Assembly: GCA_964627605.1 (NCBI GenBank)
Contig: CAZVGZ010000001.1
Span: forward strand, 212,176 to 276,175
From: CAZVGZ01 sp964627605
GTDB lineage: Bacteria; Latescibacterota; MWCZ01; CAZVGZ01
Length of the DNA: 64,000 bases
Direction of reading: 5' to 3'
A program made the translations under genes and the position numbers. Below the pieces are notes generated by a model that was not told the origin of the DNA, made no database searches, and saw only the letters and a list, made by a program, of their open reading frames with translations. The stretch's first letter is position 1. Every line of letters begins with the position of its first letter. Below, in pieces: positions 1 through 9,249 of the stretch.

Positions 1-516
1 CACTCTCATCCTGAACCCTGCTGCACGCTCCCCCACGGCGGTTCCTATCCGACCAGCCCCGACTATCCCAAGCGTCCTCTCACTGATATCACCGCCTAAG
101 AACAGAAGCGGGTCCCATCCTTCGAACCTTCCCTCGCGGGTATATCTGTCCGCAGCGACAACCTGGCGAGCAACAGCGAACAGCAGCGCCCACGCCATGT
201 CTGCGGTGGCGTCGGTCAATACCCCGGGAGTGTTAGTCACCAGTATCCCGCGTTCGGTCGCTGCCGAAACGTCCACATTGTTGAAACCGACAGCGAAGTT
301 GGCGAACACGACCGCCCTGTCGGCATTTTCCAGCACTTGGACGTCTATGGTATCCGTCAAAAGACACAGGACCGCGTCGTTGCCCACCACCGCCTTTTTC
401 AGTTCGTCAGGTGTCAGGGCACGGTTGTCGGGGTTGATCCCGGTCTCTGGTTCCCGGTCCAACAGCATATCCATGCCCGGCTGAGGAATCTTGCGAGTGA
501 CATATATAGCTGCCAT
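1..516 (-). CDS. D-2-hydroxyacid dehydrogenase, 3' part beyond the window edge
   Basis: The reverse strand stays open for 172 codons from ATG at 516 to base 1, so the C-terminal half is missing. Residues near 150-160 read LGIVGAGRIGTAVGERAAGF, the GxGxxG NAD-binding signature that starts the Rossmann domain of D-isomer-specific 2-hydroxyacid dehydrogenases (glyoxylate/hydroxypyruvate reductase or D-glycerate dehydrogenase type). The catalytic Arg, Glu and His lie in the missing part, so the substrate cannot be told. A GAGAGGG ribosome site sits just before the ATG. The gene follows galK by 7 bp in the same direction and is probably co-transcribed with it. Confidence 0.88.
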   Translation of the reverse strand, partial: MAAIYVTRKIPQPGMDMLLDREPETGINPDNRALTPDELKKAVVGNDAVLCLLTDTIDVQVLENADRAVVFANFAVGFNNVDVSAATERGILVTNTPGVLTDATADMAWALLFAVARQVVAADRYTREGRFEGWDPLLFLGGDISERTLGIVGAGRIGTAVGERAAGFRMRV

Positions 517-523
517 AACCCTC

Positions 524-1714
524 TCAATCCGTCTTGGGAGTCTCCGTCACCACTGTCGCCCCGTCAGAGGGGGAGGCTATCCAGTGGCGACCTTCGATAC
601 CTCTTGCTTCCAGGTAGCCAGCTAATACCGCTTCGGCGGCGCGCTCGGCGGAATCTTTTTCCATCAGTGCGATAATACATCCACCAAAGCCTGCGCCAGT
701 GAGCCGCGCACCCAAACATCCAGGTTGCACCAGCGCCAGATCAACCAGAGTATCCAACGCCGCAACACTCACCCCATAGTCATCCCGCAGACTCTCATGC
801 GACGCCGTCATCAATCTGCCAAACGATTTTGCATCGCCATCCGCAAGCGCTTCACGCCCGTCGATAACCCGAGTGTTCTCAGTTACAACGTGCCGACAAC
901 GAGCGGCAACGACCGGGTCAAGCTGCTCGGAATATCTCGCAAACATCTCAATATCGACATCGCGCAGCGCCGCGAGCGGCGTATCACTGAGCGCTTCAAG
1001 CGCTTCTACCCCATCCTGGCACTGCTGCCTTCGCTCCTGATACGCCGAATCGCTCAACCGCCTTGGTAGACAGGAGTCCACTATCAGCACTACATGGTCG
1101 TGGGGCAAACGGTAGTGCTCAAACTCTAGCGAGCGACAATCCATCATCACCACCTGCCCTTCCCGCCCTAATACCGACGCGGCCTGATCCATCAGACCGC
1201 ACGGAACTCCAGCGAACTCGTGCTCGGCGGTCTGGCAGATTTTCGCTATATCAAGTGGCGAGGTCTCAATCTTCCACAGCTCCGCACACGCCACTGCTAC
1301 TGCCACTTCAAGCGCCGCTGAACTGCTCAGGCCAGCACCTACAGGCACGTCTCCGGCAACCGCGATGCGAAGCGGCGACGGAGCAGGCAGTGATCCCATA
1401 AGTCCGGTAACAACTCCGGCGGGATAGTTGGCCCATCCGTTGTCGGGATTAGGCTTCAGAAAATCGATGCTGCTGAGAAAGGGTGCAGACTCGGTCTCGG
1501 CGACAACCTCAAACCATCGCTCTTCGCCTGGTCCCACGGCAGCGGCAGTCAAGAACTGCACAGCCATAGGCATCACCCAGCCGTCGTTGTAGTCGGTGTG
1601 CTCGCCTAGTAGGTTGACCCGACCTGGTGCGGTGGCAACCGCACGCGGTTCGACCCCAAAGTGTCTTTGATAGAGGGAGGCCGCCCGCCGGACCGGGTCG
1701 TGCGGTTCAGTCAC
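524..1714 (-). CDS. galK: Galactokinase
   Basis: 396 residues, the usual size. It phosphorylates galactose to galactose-1-phosphate in the Leloir pathway. All three GHMP-kinase motifs are visible: GRVNLLGEHTDYNDGW (31-46, the galactokinase signature), the ATP-binding PVGAGLSSSAALE (124-136) and TGAGFGGCIIAL (about 339-350). The likely start is GTG at 1714. There is no obvious Shine-Dalgarno sequence. The upstream PEGA gene ends in TAG only two codons before this GTG and in the same frame, so translation is probably coupled to it. No galT or galE lies in the window. Confidence 0.96.
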   Translation of the reverse strand: MTEPHDPVRRAASLYQRHFGVEPRAVATAPGRVNLLGEHTDYNDGWVMPMAVQFLTAAAVGPGEERWFEVVAETESAPFLSSIDFLKPNPDNGWANYPAGVVTGLMGSLPAPSPLRIAVAGDVPVGAGLSSSAALEVAVAVACAELWKIETSPLDIAKICQTAEHEFAGVPCGLMDQAASVLGREGQVVMMDCRSLEFEHYRLPHDHVVLIVDSCLPRRLSDSAYQERRQQCQDGVEALEALSDTPLAALRDVDIEMFARYSEQLDPVVAARCRHVVTENTRVIDGREALADGDAKSFGRLMTASHESLRDDYGVSVAALDTLVDLALVQPGCLGARLTGAGFGGCIIALMEKDSAERAAEAVLAGYLEARGIEGRHWIASPSDGATVVTETPKTD

Positions 1715-1720
1715 TGTAAA

Positions 1721-2407
1721 CTACTTGTTGCGGAGGTGCGGGATCAGCAAGAAATTGATTTTTGGGGTGTATCCCGGCTGCAAATCTATTATAGTGTCCG
1801 ATGGAGTCGGAACATACCCAGGACTAAAGACCGAAATCCTGTGTACCCCTGGCTTGTCAACCGCTAAAAAGGTCGGCGTCGGGGTCTTCCAGACCTTGCC
1901 GTCGATGAATACCGCTGCGCCAGGCGGCTCTGAACTAACGTGAATCTGCAGCGCCTCATCTGAGCGGTCCTGATAGACGCGCCACATCGCGTAAGCCGCC
2001 AAACCCAACACCGCTAACGTAAGTCCGACGTTGATGAGGTTGTTTATGGCCAGCTCGGTTCTGCGTTTTGTGCCTTTGCGCCGGGAGTCCGAACGGCTTC
2101 GGTTGCGCTTGCGCTTGACTGTCCGCTCTTCTAAGGCTTTCTTCGTGATCCACTCGGAAGTGCCCCGGTGGTTGACATATCTGTGGAGGCCGTGTTCGGC
2201 GTAGAACCGATCCTCCTCCTCCTCGACAACCCTGTCTCGCTCAGCACTCACAAGGGAAGCCATCTCGTTGGAGTGAGCTTCACCGCGTCTCTCATCTTCC
2301 ATCTTTGCGGCTGATTCATAAGCGCTGTCGAGCCGTTCTCTAATCTCCCGACGAATGCTCTCCGCTTCGGTTACCAGATTTTCGTTTGTGGTCTCTTCGT
2401 TGCTCAT
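1721..2407 (-). CDS. PEGA-domain membrane protein
   Basis: 228 residues. The N-terminal 95 residues are highly charged and probably helical (many Glu/Arg). A basic stretch near 97-115 is followed by one membrane segment near 120-145. The C-terminal part (about 155-225) is a PEGA domain: it begins IHVSSEPPGAAVFIDGK, the usual start of this surface-exposed beta domain. This suggests an N-in, C-out bitopic protein. Its ATG overlaps the S41 protease stop by 4 bp (ATGA), so the two are translationally coupled. PEGA domains often sit next to proteases or kinases at the envelope; its role here is not known. It ends in TAG directly ahead of galK in the same frame. Confidence 0.85.
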   Translation of the reverse strand: MSNEETTNENLVTEAESIRREIRERLDSAYESAAKMEDERRGEAHSNEMASLVSAERDRVVEEEEDRFYAEHGLHRYVNHRGTSEWITKKALEERTVKRKRNRSRSDSRRKGTKRRTELAINNLINVGLTLAVLGLAAYAMWRVYQDRSDEALQIHVSSEPPGAAVFIDGKVWKTPTPTFLAVDKPGVHRISVFSPGYVPTPSDTIIDLQPGYTPKINFLLIPHLRNK

Positions 2408-4005
2408 CGTCTGCCCGCCTGTTCGGCGCTTCTCAAAAGAGATTCAGCTTCCGGTATACGTTTTATCGCTTCGATCATCACCGGGTCTTTCATCAGCAAA
2501 ACCGCGTCAGCTGCGTCTACGCCCCAGGTCCGCCCAGCGATTCCCATCTTTATCCGCGTCGCCAGCAGGTCTCTCTCCGATTGCCACTGCTGCGGCTCTA
2601 TATCCAACCCCGACTTGGTTGCGAACTCGTAAGCTTCGCCCAAAAGTGAACTGTCCACCATACCAGATCGCAGATATTCGTCAGCGGTCATGGTCGGCGC
2701 ACGGCCGGTTTCGGTCAGGTGATCGGCGAACCTAAAGAAAAGTCGCCGACGGTTCAGAGTCAACTCCAGGTTGCCCCATCGTCGTCCCTCAACGCGCACA
2801 TCCGGAGATATCCCACCACCTCCGAATACTGTGCGGCTTAGCTCAAGTGTCTCGAAACGCTCGCGGGCACTGGAGTCAATAGGATCGTCTTCGAAACTTT
2901 GTTGGTAGTAGTGTCGTTTGTTCTCGCCGTAATCCCGTTGAATTAACCGCCCCGATGGAGTGTAATATCTCGCGACCGTCAGGAGAAGTGATCCGGCACC
3001 ATCCACGCGTTGAGAGACATCAAACTGGCGCTGCACCAAACCCTTGCCGAAGCTCGTGCGCCCTACTACAAGCCCCCTGTCGGTATCCTGCACCGCACCG
3101 GCTACGATCTCCGAAGCGCTGGCGCTGCCGTGGTTGATGAGCACCACTATCGGAATTAAGGCCCTGGTCGCCTCTTTGGTCGCATAGAAAGTCTGCGTCG
3201 CCCCCGCCCATCGACCTTTCTGGGACACTATCACTGTCCCTTCAGGCAAGAACAGGTCACAAACTGCGACCGCTCCGCCCAAAGTCCCACCGCCGTTGTC
3301 TCGTAAGTCCAGCACCAACGATCTCATGCCGATCTGGGTGAGGCTATCCCACGCCGTTGCCACATCTTCCCCGGTGGTTCGCGCAAACCGCGTGGCTCGA
3401 ATGTAGCCGATATGGTCATCGGTTACGAACGCTGACCTTACGCTCCGTACAGGCACTTTACCCCTTACGATGGAGATCTTAATCGGTTCAGCAACACCGG
3501 CCCTCACCACCGTAAGCACCACAGTCGTCCCATCGGGTCCCCTTATATGCTCCTTGACCTCCTCATTTCTCCAGCCCTGCGCAGATACCCCGTCCACCGC
3601 CACTATCCGATCACCAGCCAACATCCCAGCTTTTTTCGCCGGTGCGCCGTCGATGGGGCTTATGACAGTAATGGTGCCATCCACAAGCGCGTACTGAATG
3701 CCGACACCATAGAAGCGGCTCTCCATCCGCTCACGAAGTTTGGCGGTCTCTTCAGGCGTTATGTAGTTGCTGTGAGGGTCAAGCCTGTCCAACAGACCAT
3801 CGATAGCACCGTCCAGAAGCGAATTGGCATCCACCTCATCCACATATACCTGGCGCGACAACACCATGATGGTCTGGAGCACTTTGAGTTTTCTGAAAAC
3901 CTGCCGCGCCTGCCCGTAGGCCCAACCGCCAAAAAGCAGAACTCCCACTACCGCAGGCACCAGCAGGATCAAAATGATTGAGCGGTGTCGCCTGATTGTC
4001 ATCAT
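2404..4005 (-). CDS. S41 carboxyl-terminal processing protease
   Basis: 533 residues. An N-terminal membrane anchor (10-27) is followed by a short helical region, a PDZ domain (about 95-180) and the S41 peptidase fold (about 195-390). The Ser/Lys dyad motifs are present: GSASASE (293-299) and SFGKGLVQ with Lys321. The oxyanion-side LDLRDNGGG (232-240) is also intact. The family cleaves C-terminal tails of envelope proteins in the periplasm. A C-terminal helical extension of about 130 residues goes beyond the minimal CtpA core, as in longer CtpA proteins. It is coupled to the PEGA gene downstream, which may be a partner or substrate adaptor (inference). Confidence 0.95.
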   Translation of the reverse strand: MMTIRRHRSIILILLVPAVVGVLLFGGWAYGQARQVFRKLKVLQTIMVLSRQVYVDEVDANSLLDGAIDGLLDRLDPHSNYITPEETAKLRERMESRFYGVGIQYALVDGTITVISPIDGAPAKKAGMLAGDRIVAVDGVSAQGWRNEEVKEHIRGPDGTTVVLTVVRAGVAEPIKISIVRGKVPVRSVRSAFVTDDHIGYIRATRFARTTGEDVATAWDSLTQIGMRSLVLDLRDNGGGTLGGAVAVCDLFLPEGTVIVSQKGRWAGATQTFYATKEATRALIPIVVLINHGSASASEIVAGAVQDTDRGLVVGRTSFGKGLVQRQFDVSQRVDGAGSLLLTVARYYTPSGRLIQRDYGENKRHYYQQSFEDDPIDSSARERFETLELSRTVFGGGGISPDVRVEGRRWGNLELTLNRRRLFFRFADHLTETGRAPTMTADEYLRSGMVDSSLLGEAYEFATKSGLDIEPQQWQSERDLLATRIKMGIAGRTWGVDAADAVLLMKDPVMIEAIKRIPEAESLLRSAEQAGRR

Positions 4006-4102
4006 CCGTTCATGTGTAAAGAAACGGCTTGAGTTGTCAACACTTCCTGAATGGGTACACTTGAGGCCCGTTGTACCAGAAAAAGAAGCGCACGCAGCAC
4101 CA

Positions 4103-5872
4103 TTAAGCCTGCCACCAACGCCGTTGGTCCGACGTGATATCTATAAGCGGCAACTGGTCCGGCGACACGTTGGACGTAAACGAACTCGCCGCAAGACTTT
4201 CGGCAAAATCGTCAGGCACAACGCGAAATCGCAGTGGTCGGGCTCCAGCTTTGCGGCCAGCAGCCAACAGCGAGCTGTACTCGAACCGGTCTAGCGCCAC
4301 AATAATGTCATCAGCTTCTACGGATCTTACCACCGCAGCAAGGTCGCCCATCGCGCCGACGATCCGGTGCCCTTCCACTACGTCTCCAGGCAGATTCTCC
4401 TCACTGTCAGACCGTCCTGACGACAGGACTCCAGCTATTTCGTAGGGACATCCGATCCTGTCCACCGCGCTCAAAAACTCTTCGGCCCTGTGCCCTGCGC
4501 CCACCACTACAGCCGTCCGTTGGCGATGTTGACGCCGCACGCCTGAGCGCCTGCCCAAAGCCCATCGCCAGAGCCACACCGAAACTCCGGTAAAACCCCA
4601 CGCAAGAACGGTGACGATCCGCGAAAAATTGAGTCCTCTGACCAGATACTGCCCAACTATAGCTGTGGCCAATCCCACGGTCGCTGCCACCGCCGCTTTG
4701 GAGCCGCTCCTTGGCGACCTAAGCAGTCCGCTCAACAGTACTCCCAACCCCCATCCGCCAATCCACAACAGCCCCAACGAGGCCCACTGCCACGACTGAA
4801 ACCCAGGAACAGTCCACCCTGTAAAGGTTCTCAACCACAAACCCGCCGCCATGCCCAAGCCAACCAGAGCTGTATCCATCAACATCGGTGCGATGTTTAC
4901 GGCGGTCCTGATCACCACTGTGCCCAATGCCCTTAGCAGTATCGCCAGCTCAATCAGTTTGAGTGCAGGCGCGCCATGTTTGGACGCCAAATGCTTGCGC
5001 ACGAACAGGCCCATAGCTTTGTGGAACTCATAGAGTTGTTTCCACCTGGGCATCGTCCGGCTGCTCTGTCCGCCGAAATGCACGATCTCGGCGTTTGGGA
5101 CGTAGGCTATCGCCCATCCGGCCTGCCTTATCCGATAGCACCAGTCGAGGTCTTCGCCATACATGAAGTAGTCGCTGTCCAGCGGCCCAACCTGCTCAAG
5201 GATCTCCCGTCTAAGACAGAAACAGCAGCCTGAGATCGCATCGACCTCTCCAGCCTCATCCTCGCCGCGCCACGCCTGGTGGTAGCCGCCAAATTTGCGG
5301 CTTTTAGGGAATACATAGCTCAGACCGACCATCTTGTAGAAAGCGGCGGCTGGTGTAGGGAACCCTCTTCGCCCGGATAGATCGACACTCCCGTCGGGTT
5401 TGACTATCCTGGGTCCAGCAGCGCCGACATCGGGCTTCGCATCCATGTAGGCCACAAGGTGGGCGAACGCGTCGGGATGGACCACGGTGTCGGGGTTGAG
5501 AAGAAGGATATACCGGCCACGGGCCAGCGGTAGGCCAGCGTTGTTTCCAGCGCTAAACCCCAGATTCTCGTCCAGCGCCAACAGAGTGACCTCAGGAAAT
5601 CTGTCGCGGACCATCTCGACGCTGCCGTCAGGCGACGCATTGTCAACGACAATCAGTTGAACTCCCAGGTCGCCCCTGGCACCCAACACGCTTCGAAGAG
5701 TCAACTCTAGTAGGGCTTTGACGTTGTAGTTAAGGACGATTACCGTCAGATCGGGGGAAATATCTGCGGAGTCGCCCTGGTCGGGCGTATCGAGAGCCGG
5801 AGGGTTTTCAGGGGTTGCTTCACTCACATCCGTCCCCGCCATGCCTGCCATTTGAGTTTCCAGACCATCCAT
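4103..5872 (-). CDS. GT2 glycosyltransferase fused to a WcaJ/WbaP-type membrane and Rossmann region
   Basis: 589 residues in two parts. Residues about 43-270 are a family 2 (rhamnosyltransferase-like) glycosyltransferase with VIVLNYN, VVDNASPDGSVE and LLLNPDTVV. Residues about 300-440 contain several membrane helices, followed by a nucleotide-binding-like domain (TAVVVGAGHRAEEFL, about 455-570). That second half matches the N-terminal half of polyisoprenyl-phosphate hexose-1-phosphate transferases (CoA_binding_3 region), but the catalytic bacterial sugar transferase domain that should follow is absent and the protein ends soon after. The ATG at 5872 overlaps the upstream gene by 49 bp; ATGs at 5851 or 5842 shorten the overlap and are equally possible. 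Confidence 0.85.
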   Translation of the reverse strand: MDGLETQMAGMAGTDVSEATPENPPALDTPDQGDSADISPDLTVIVLNYNVKALLELTLRSVLGARGDLGVQLIVVDNASPDGSVEMVRDRFPEVTLLALDENLGFSAGNNAGLPLARGRYILLLNPDTVVHPDAFAHLVAYMDAKPDVGAAGPRIVKPDGSVDLSGRRGFPTPAAAFYKMVGLSYVFPKSRKFGGYHQAWRGEDEAGEVDAISGCCFCLRREILEQVGPLDSDYFMYGEDLDWCYRIRQAGWAIAYVPNAEIVHFGGQSSRTMPRWKQLYEFHKAMGLFVRKHLASKHGAPALKLIELAILLRALGTVVIRTAVNIAPMLMDTALVGLGMAAGLWLRTFTGWTVPGFQSWQWASLGLLWIGGWGLGVLLSGLLRSPRSGSKAAVAATVGLATAIVGQYLVRGLNFSRIVTVLAWGFTGVSVWLWRWALGRRSGVRRQHRQRTAVVVGAGHRAEEFLSAVDRIGCPYEIAGVLSSGRSDSEENLPGDVVEGHRIVGAMGDLAAVVRSVEADDIIVALDRFEYSSLLAAGRKAGARPLRFRVVPDDFAESLAASSFTSNVSPDQLPLIDITSDQRRWWQA

Positions 5873-6561
5873 GCCGCCTCGCGGTTGATTTGCCAGTTCA
5901 TCTTCGACTCCCCGCGCGTCCGATCCCTAAACACGATCGGCACCTCATGTATCTTAAACCCACCGTGCCAGGCGCGGGCGTTCATCTCGACCTGAAACGA
6001 GTAGCCTTCCGAACTGACGGTATCGAGGTCGATAGCTTCGAGGACGCTGCGCCTGAAACATTTGTAACCACCCGTAAGGTCCCTCAGAGGGATGCCCGTC
6101 ACCCATCTAGCGTACCAGTTGCCAGCGTAGCTAAGAAGAAGGCGCGACAACGGCCAGTTGACCACTGTAATCCCTTTGATATACCGCGAGCCGAGTACAA
6201 GATCATAGTCGGCGATCATCCTGAGGAAATTTGGCACTTCAGACGGATCGTGGCTAAAATCGGCATCCATCTCAAAGATGTAATCGTAGCCGTTTTCAAG
6301 CGCCCACTTGAACCCGTCGAGATAGGCCGACCCTAAGCCGAGCTTCCCTGGTCGGTGCAGCACATGTGCGATAACGCTCTTACCGACCAAACTGTCGGCG
6401 ATATCACCAGTACCGTCAGGCGACGCGTCGTCCACCACCAACATATCAAGAGACACGCCGGGAGCCTCTAGCTCCCCGACACGCTCAGTCAGCAATTCAA
6501 TGTTGTCCGACTCGTTGTAAGTCGGCACAATTATCAACGCTCGTTCGCCAGTATCGTTCAC
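5824..6561 (-). CDS. Polyprenol monophosphomannose synthase (DPM1-like GT2)
   Basis: 245 residues, the length of single-domain dolichol/polyprenol-phosphate mannosyltransferases. IVPTYNESDNIE and VVDDASPDGTGDIAD bind the nucleotide sugar, and EMDADFSHDPSEVP holds the metal-binding DxD. The C-terminal GYSFQVEMNARAWHGGFKI motif is typical of the family. There are no C-terminal membrane helices, so it is the soluble or peripheral form. It would make a lipid-linked sugar donor for a membrane glycosyltransferase. The YfhO-like protein encoded immediately upstream (4-bp overlap) is a natural candidate user. Confidence 0.93.
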   Translation of the reverse strand: MNDTGERALIIVPTYNESDNIELLTERVGELEAPGVSLDMLVVDDASPDGTGDIADSLVGKSVIAHVLHRPGKLGLGSAYLDGFKWALENGYDYIFEMDADFSHDPSEVPNFLRMIADYDLVLGSRYIKGITVVNWPLSRLLLSYAGNWYARWVTGIPLRDLTGGYKCFRRSVLEAIDLDTVSSEGYSFQVEMNARAWHGGFKIHEVPIVFRDRTRGESKMNWQINREAAWMVWKLKWQAWRGRM

Positions 6562-9161
6562 CCGTCCGCCTCATTCATCGCCACTTCCACTGCGGTTGTT
6601 CGCCTGCTTCTGAGTCTCAAAAGCGTGTCAATCCCCGAAAAAAGAAACACCAGCGCCAGCAGTAGGGCAACGGTGCGGCTGATCCACCAGCCAGCCTCAA
6701 AATATCTCGATTTGAACGTAAACTCTACCCTATGGTTCCCAGCGGGCACTTTGACCCCTCTGAGAATGTAGTTTGTCTCATGGATTTCGGCAGCCTCATT
6801 GTCGATGGTCGCGCTCCACCCCGCCGGAAAATGTACCTCACTTGAGACTAACAGCGCCGGAGCGTCAGAATCGGTTTCGATGGTGATGTGGTGTAGTCCT
6901 GACGCCGTCACCCTCGCGGTTCCGCTCCCAGAATCGGCCAAACCCTCTATCGGCTGCGGCACAATCGCCTCATGAGCCGGGTCGAATGTCGGATCTCTTA
7001 GCGTTAACAGCCTCTGTCTCTCGTCGCTCACCACTCTAGTATTCCACACCAACCACGATCTGGGCAAAGCTGCACTGTTTTTCCACACGCTCTCCTGTTG
7101 TCCTCTAAACACCAGCTCCAACCCGTCGCCGAGTTTTGGCGGGGTTGGGGACACAATATAAGACGCATTCAACATGTCGAGCACGGGGCGGCGGGAAAGC
7201 GCTCCTGATTCCATCATGTTTTTGTAGGTTCGAAGCTGTATTGAGTGGTAGCCGCTGACGCTTGATATGCCGAAATAGGCGTAGGCGTTGCTGTTGGACA
7301 TACCACGCTCATCAAAAATTGCCAACCGATACTGTGTGCTGTCTGGTACCGACCGATTGGTCGTCAACCACCTTATAACATCGGTGGGTTCGCGCTGCTC
7401 TTTTGGTGTCTTTTCTGGGAACTGCCAAAACTTCCAGTCCACCTGCCAGATATCCGCAGCGGTTGCCACCAACAGTATCAGCCCAGCGGCTGATCCCGAC
7501 AGCACCGCTCTGCGCCTGAGCGCCACGACCCCAGCACTCACGGCCAACCAAAGCGCGGCAAACCAGGCGGTCTCTTTCATGAATTCGGCGCTCACCCGAA
7601 ACACAGAGGAGTACTGGCGGTAGAGCTGACTGAGGACGCTAGAAAGTTGAGCGCCATAGTCACGAATCAGCGACTCCCTCAACTCTGAGCGCAAAAGCAG
7701 ATCGCGCCGCATCAGCTCTAGGGGCGTCTTCCCTGTTACAGACATCGCCCATATCACTATCATCCCTAACACCAGCGCCAACCCACCGAGAGGCCCCCGT
7801 AGCAGCCTGGCCCAAGATGTCGCTTTGGCGCGTTTTGTCTCGTCGGTGATCTCTTGAACACCAAACGCCGCCAAAATTCCCACTGTCAGCGGCAACATCA
7901 TGTATATCATGGACGGTATGCGAAACTTGTTGAAATAGGGTGCCCAGTGATACATCGGCCAGAATAGAAGCGGCATATGCTCACCGAACCCGATCACCAC
8001 CGCAATTCCGCTGAACGTCAGACACGCCCATATCAGCGGCGACCATGGTCGTCGGATGAACAGCGCTAACACCAGCGGCACGATTCCTAGATAGTGAGTC
8101 GATTGCGTGAACCGCATGAACCCCCAGTAGGACTGTCCCATCAAACCGTAGAACGACGGCATCGCGAACGAAATCAGCTCCTTGGGGTGAAACGACCACT
8201 GTGTTGCAAACGACCATGTCGCGCCCTTAACACCGCCGCTGGCACCAACACTCTCAAGCACACTAGGCGCGCCCCTGACGGAGTATGACGTGTACTCCCA
8301 CAGCGGTAGATATGGCAGCGCCACTAGCGCCAACCCCACAGCAACCACCCCTAAAGTAAGCCCGGCTTCGACTATAGGAGCTTTGTAGCCCCTATCACCC
8401 CTGACGTGAATCACGGTCCTACTCAGCCACCAAACCGCGATAAGCATGTATGTGTAGTAGGTCACTTGAGGGTGGTTTACACCAAGCTGCCCACCGAAAA
8501 AGAAGCTCGCCACTGCGAAAGCGACAAAGTTCTTTCTCTCCCAAAGGAGGTCGCACCCCAAAAGCAACGCCGGGATGTAAGCCGCACCCCAGATTTTTGT
8601 GTAGTGCCCAGCGGAAAACAGGCCGGTGAAATACGGCGTGCAAACAAACACCAAAGTTCCTATTACAGCCGCAGTCGCACCCAATTGACGCCGACGCAAA
8701 AACGCATATAGCGCGATCGCTCCCAGAAATAGTATGACCACAAACCGCAGCCCCTTGTTGGCGACTTCATACAACAGGCTGTTGATCATCTCGCCACGCG
8801 AGTACATGAGCGAGCCGTAAGAGGGCATTCCTGAGAAAAGACCCGGAGACCAGAGTGGCGTACATTCGGGATGGAGCATTAGGGGGCCAAGAAACCAGGC
8901 CCAATCAGGCGTAGTGTCGCACTCCAAGTACCACTGCCGGAGGACATTGTTGGCGCCTTCGTAGGCGACACTATCAGCGGGTTGGAAACTACCGTGTTCG
9001 ATCTGGGGGGAGAGGAATATTAGGACACTGACCAAAATCACACCGACCGCCACGGCGTGGGTCTGCCGCGCAGTCAGCTTCGGTAGACTGAACGACGCAG
9101 TCTTCTCATTGCGCTGCCCGCCTCTATCAGGCTGACGCGGCGATCGCCCCGATTTAGGCAT
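6558..9161 (-). CDS. YfhO-like polytopic membrane protein
   Basis: 867 residues. A basic cytoplasmic N-terminus is followed by about a dozen membrane helices (from about residue 33 to 560), a long extracytoplasmic region (about 575-820) and a final helix near 835-855. The first loop (residues about 60-130, with PADSVAYEG and SPGLFSGMPSYGS) and the C-terminal region (FPAGWSATIDNEAAEI) match YfhO-type proteins, a GT-C-like family that uses lipid-linked sugars. Overlap with the DPM1-like gene supports a shared envelope glycosylation role. The acceptor is unknown. Confidence 0.88.
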   Translation of the reverse strand: MPKSGRSPRQPDRGGQRNEKTASFSLPKLTARQTHAVAVGVILVSVLIFLSPQIEHGSFQPADSVAYEGANNVLRQWYLECDTTPDWAWFLGPLMLHPECTPLWSPGLFSGMPSYGSLMYSRGEMINSLLYEVANKGLRFVVILFLGAIALYAFLRRRQLGATAAVIGTLVFVCTPYFTGLFSAGHYTKIWGAAYIPALLLGCDLLWERKNFVAFAVASFFFGGQLGVNHPQVTYYTYMLIAVWWLSRTVIHVRGDRGYKAPIVEAGLTLGVVAVGLALVALPYLPLWEYTSYSVRGAPSVLESVGASGGVKGATWSFATQWSFHPKELISFAMPSFYGLMGQSYWGFMRFTQSTHYLGIVPLVLALFIRRPWSPLIWACLTFSGIAVVIGFGEHMPLLFWPMYHWAPYFNKFRIPSMIYMMLPLTVGILAAFGVQEITDETKRAKATSWARLLRGPLGGLALVLGMIVIWAMSVTGKTPLELMRRDLLLRSELRESLIRDYGAQLSSVLSQLYRQYSSVFRVSAEFMKETAWFAALWLAVSAGVVALRRRAVLSGSAAGLILLVATAADIWQVDWKFWQFPEKTPKEQREPTDVIRWLTTNRSVPDSTQYRLAIFDERGMSNSNAYAYFGISSVSGYHSIQLRTYKNMMESGALSRRPVLDMLNASYIVSPTPPKLGDGLELVFRGQQESVWKNSAALPRSWLVWNTRVVSDERQRLLTLRDPTFDPAHEAIVPQPIEGLADSGSGTARVTASGLHHITIETDSDAPALLVSSEVHFPAGWSATIDNEAAEIHETNYILRGVKVPAGNHRVEFTFKSRYFEAGWWISRTVALLLALVFLFSGIDTLLRLRSRRTTAVEVAMNEADG

Positions 9162-9249
9162 ATCCCCTCAAAAGTCTGTAACTCACCGCAACGCCAGTGT
9201 CTACGCAGCGCGCCCCACCTAGCAGCAGGGAGTGGCGGACCATCGCTCC

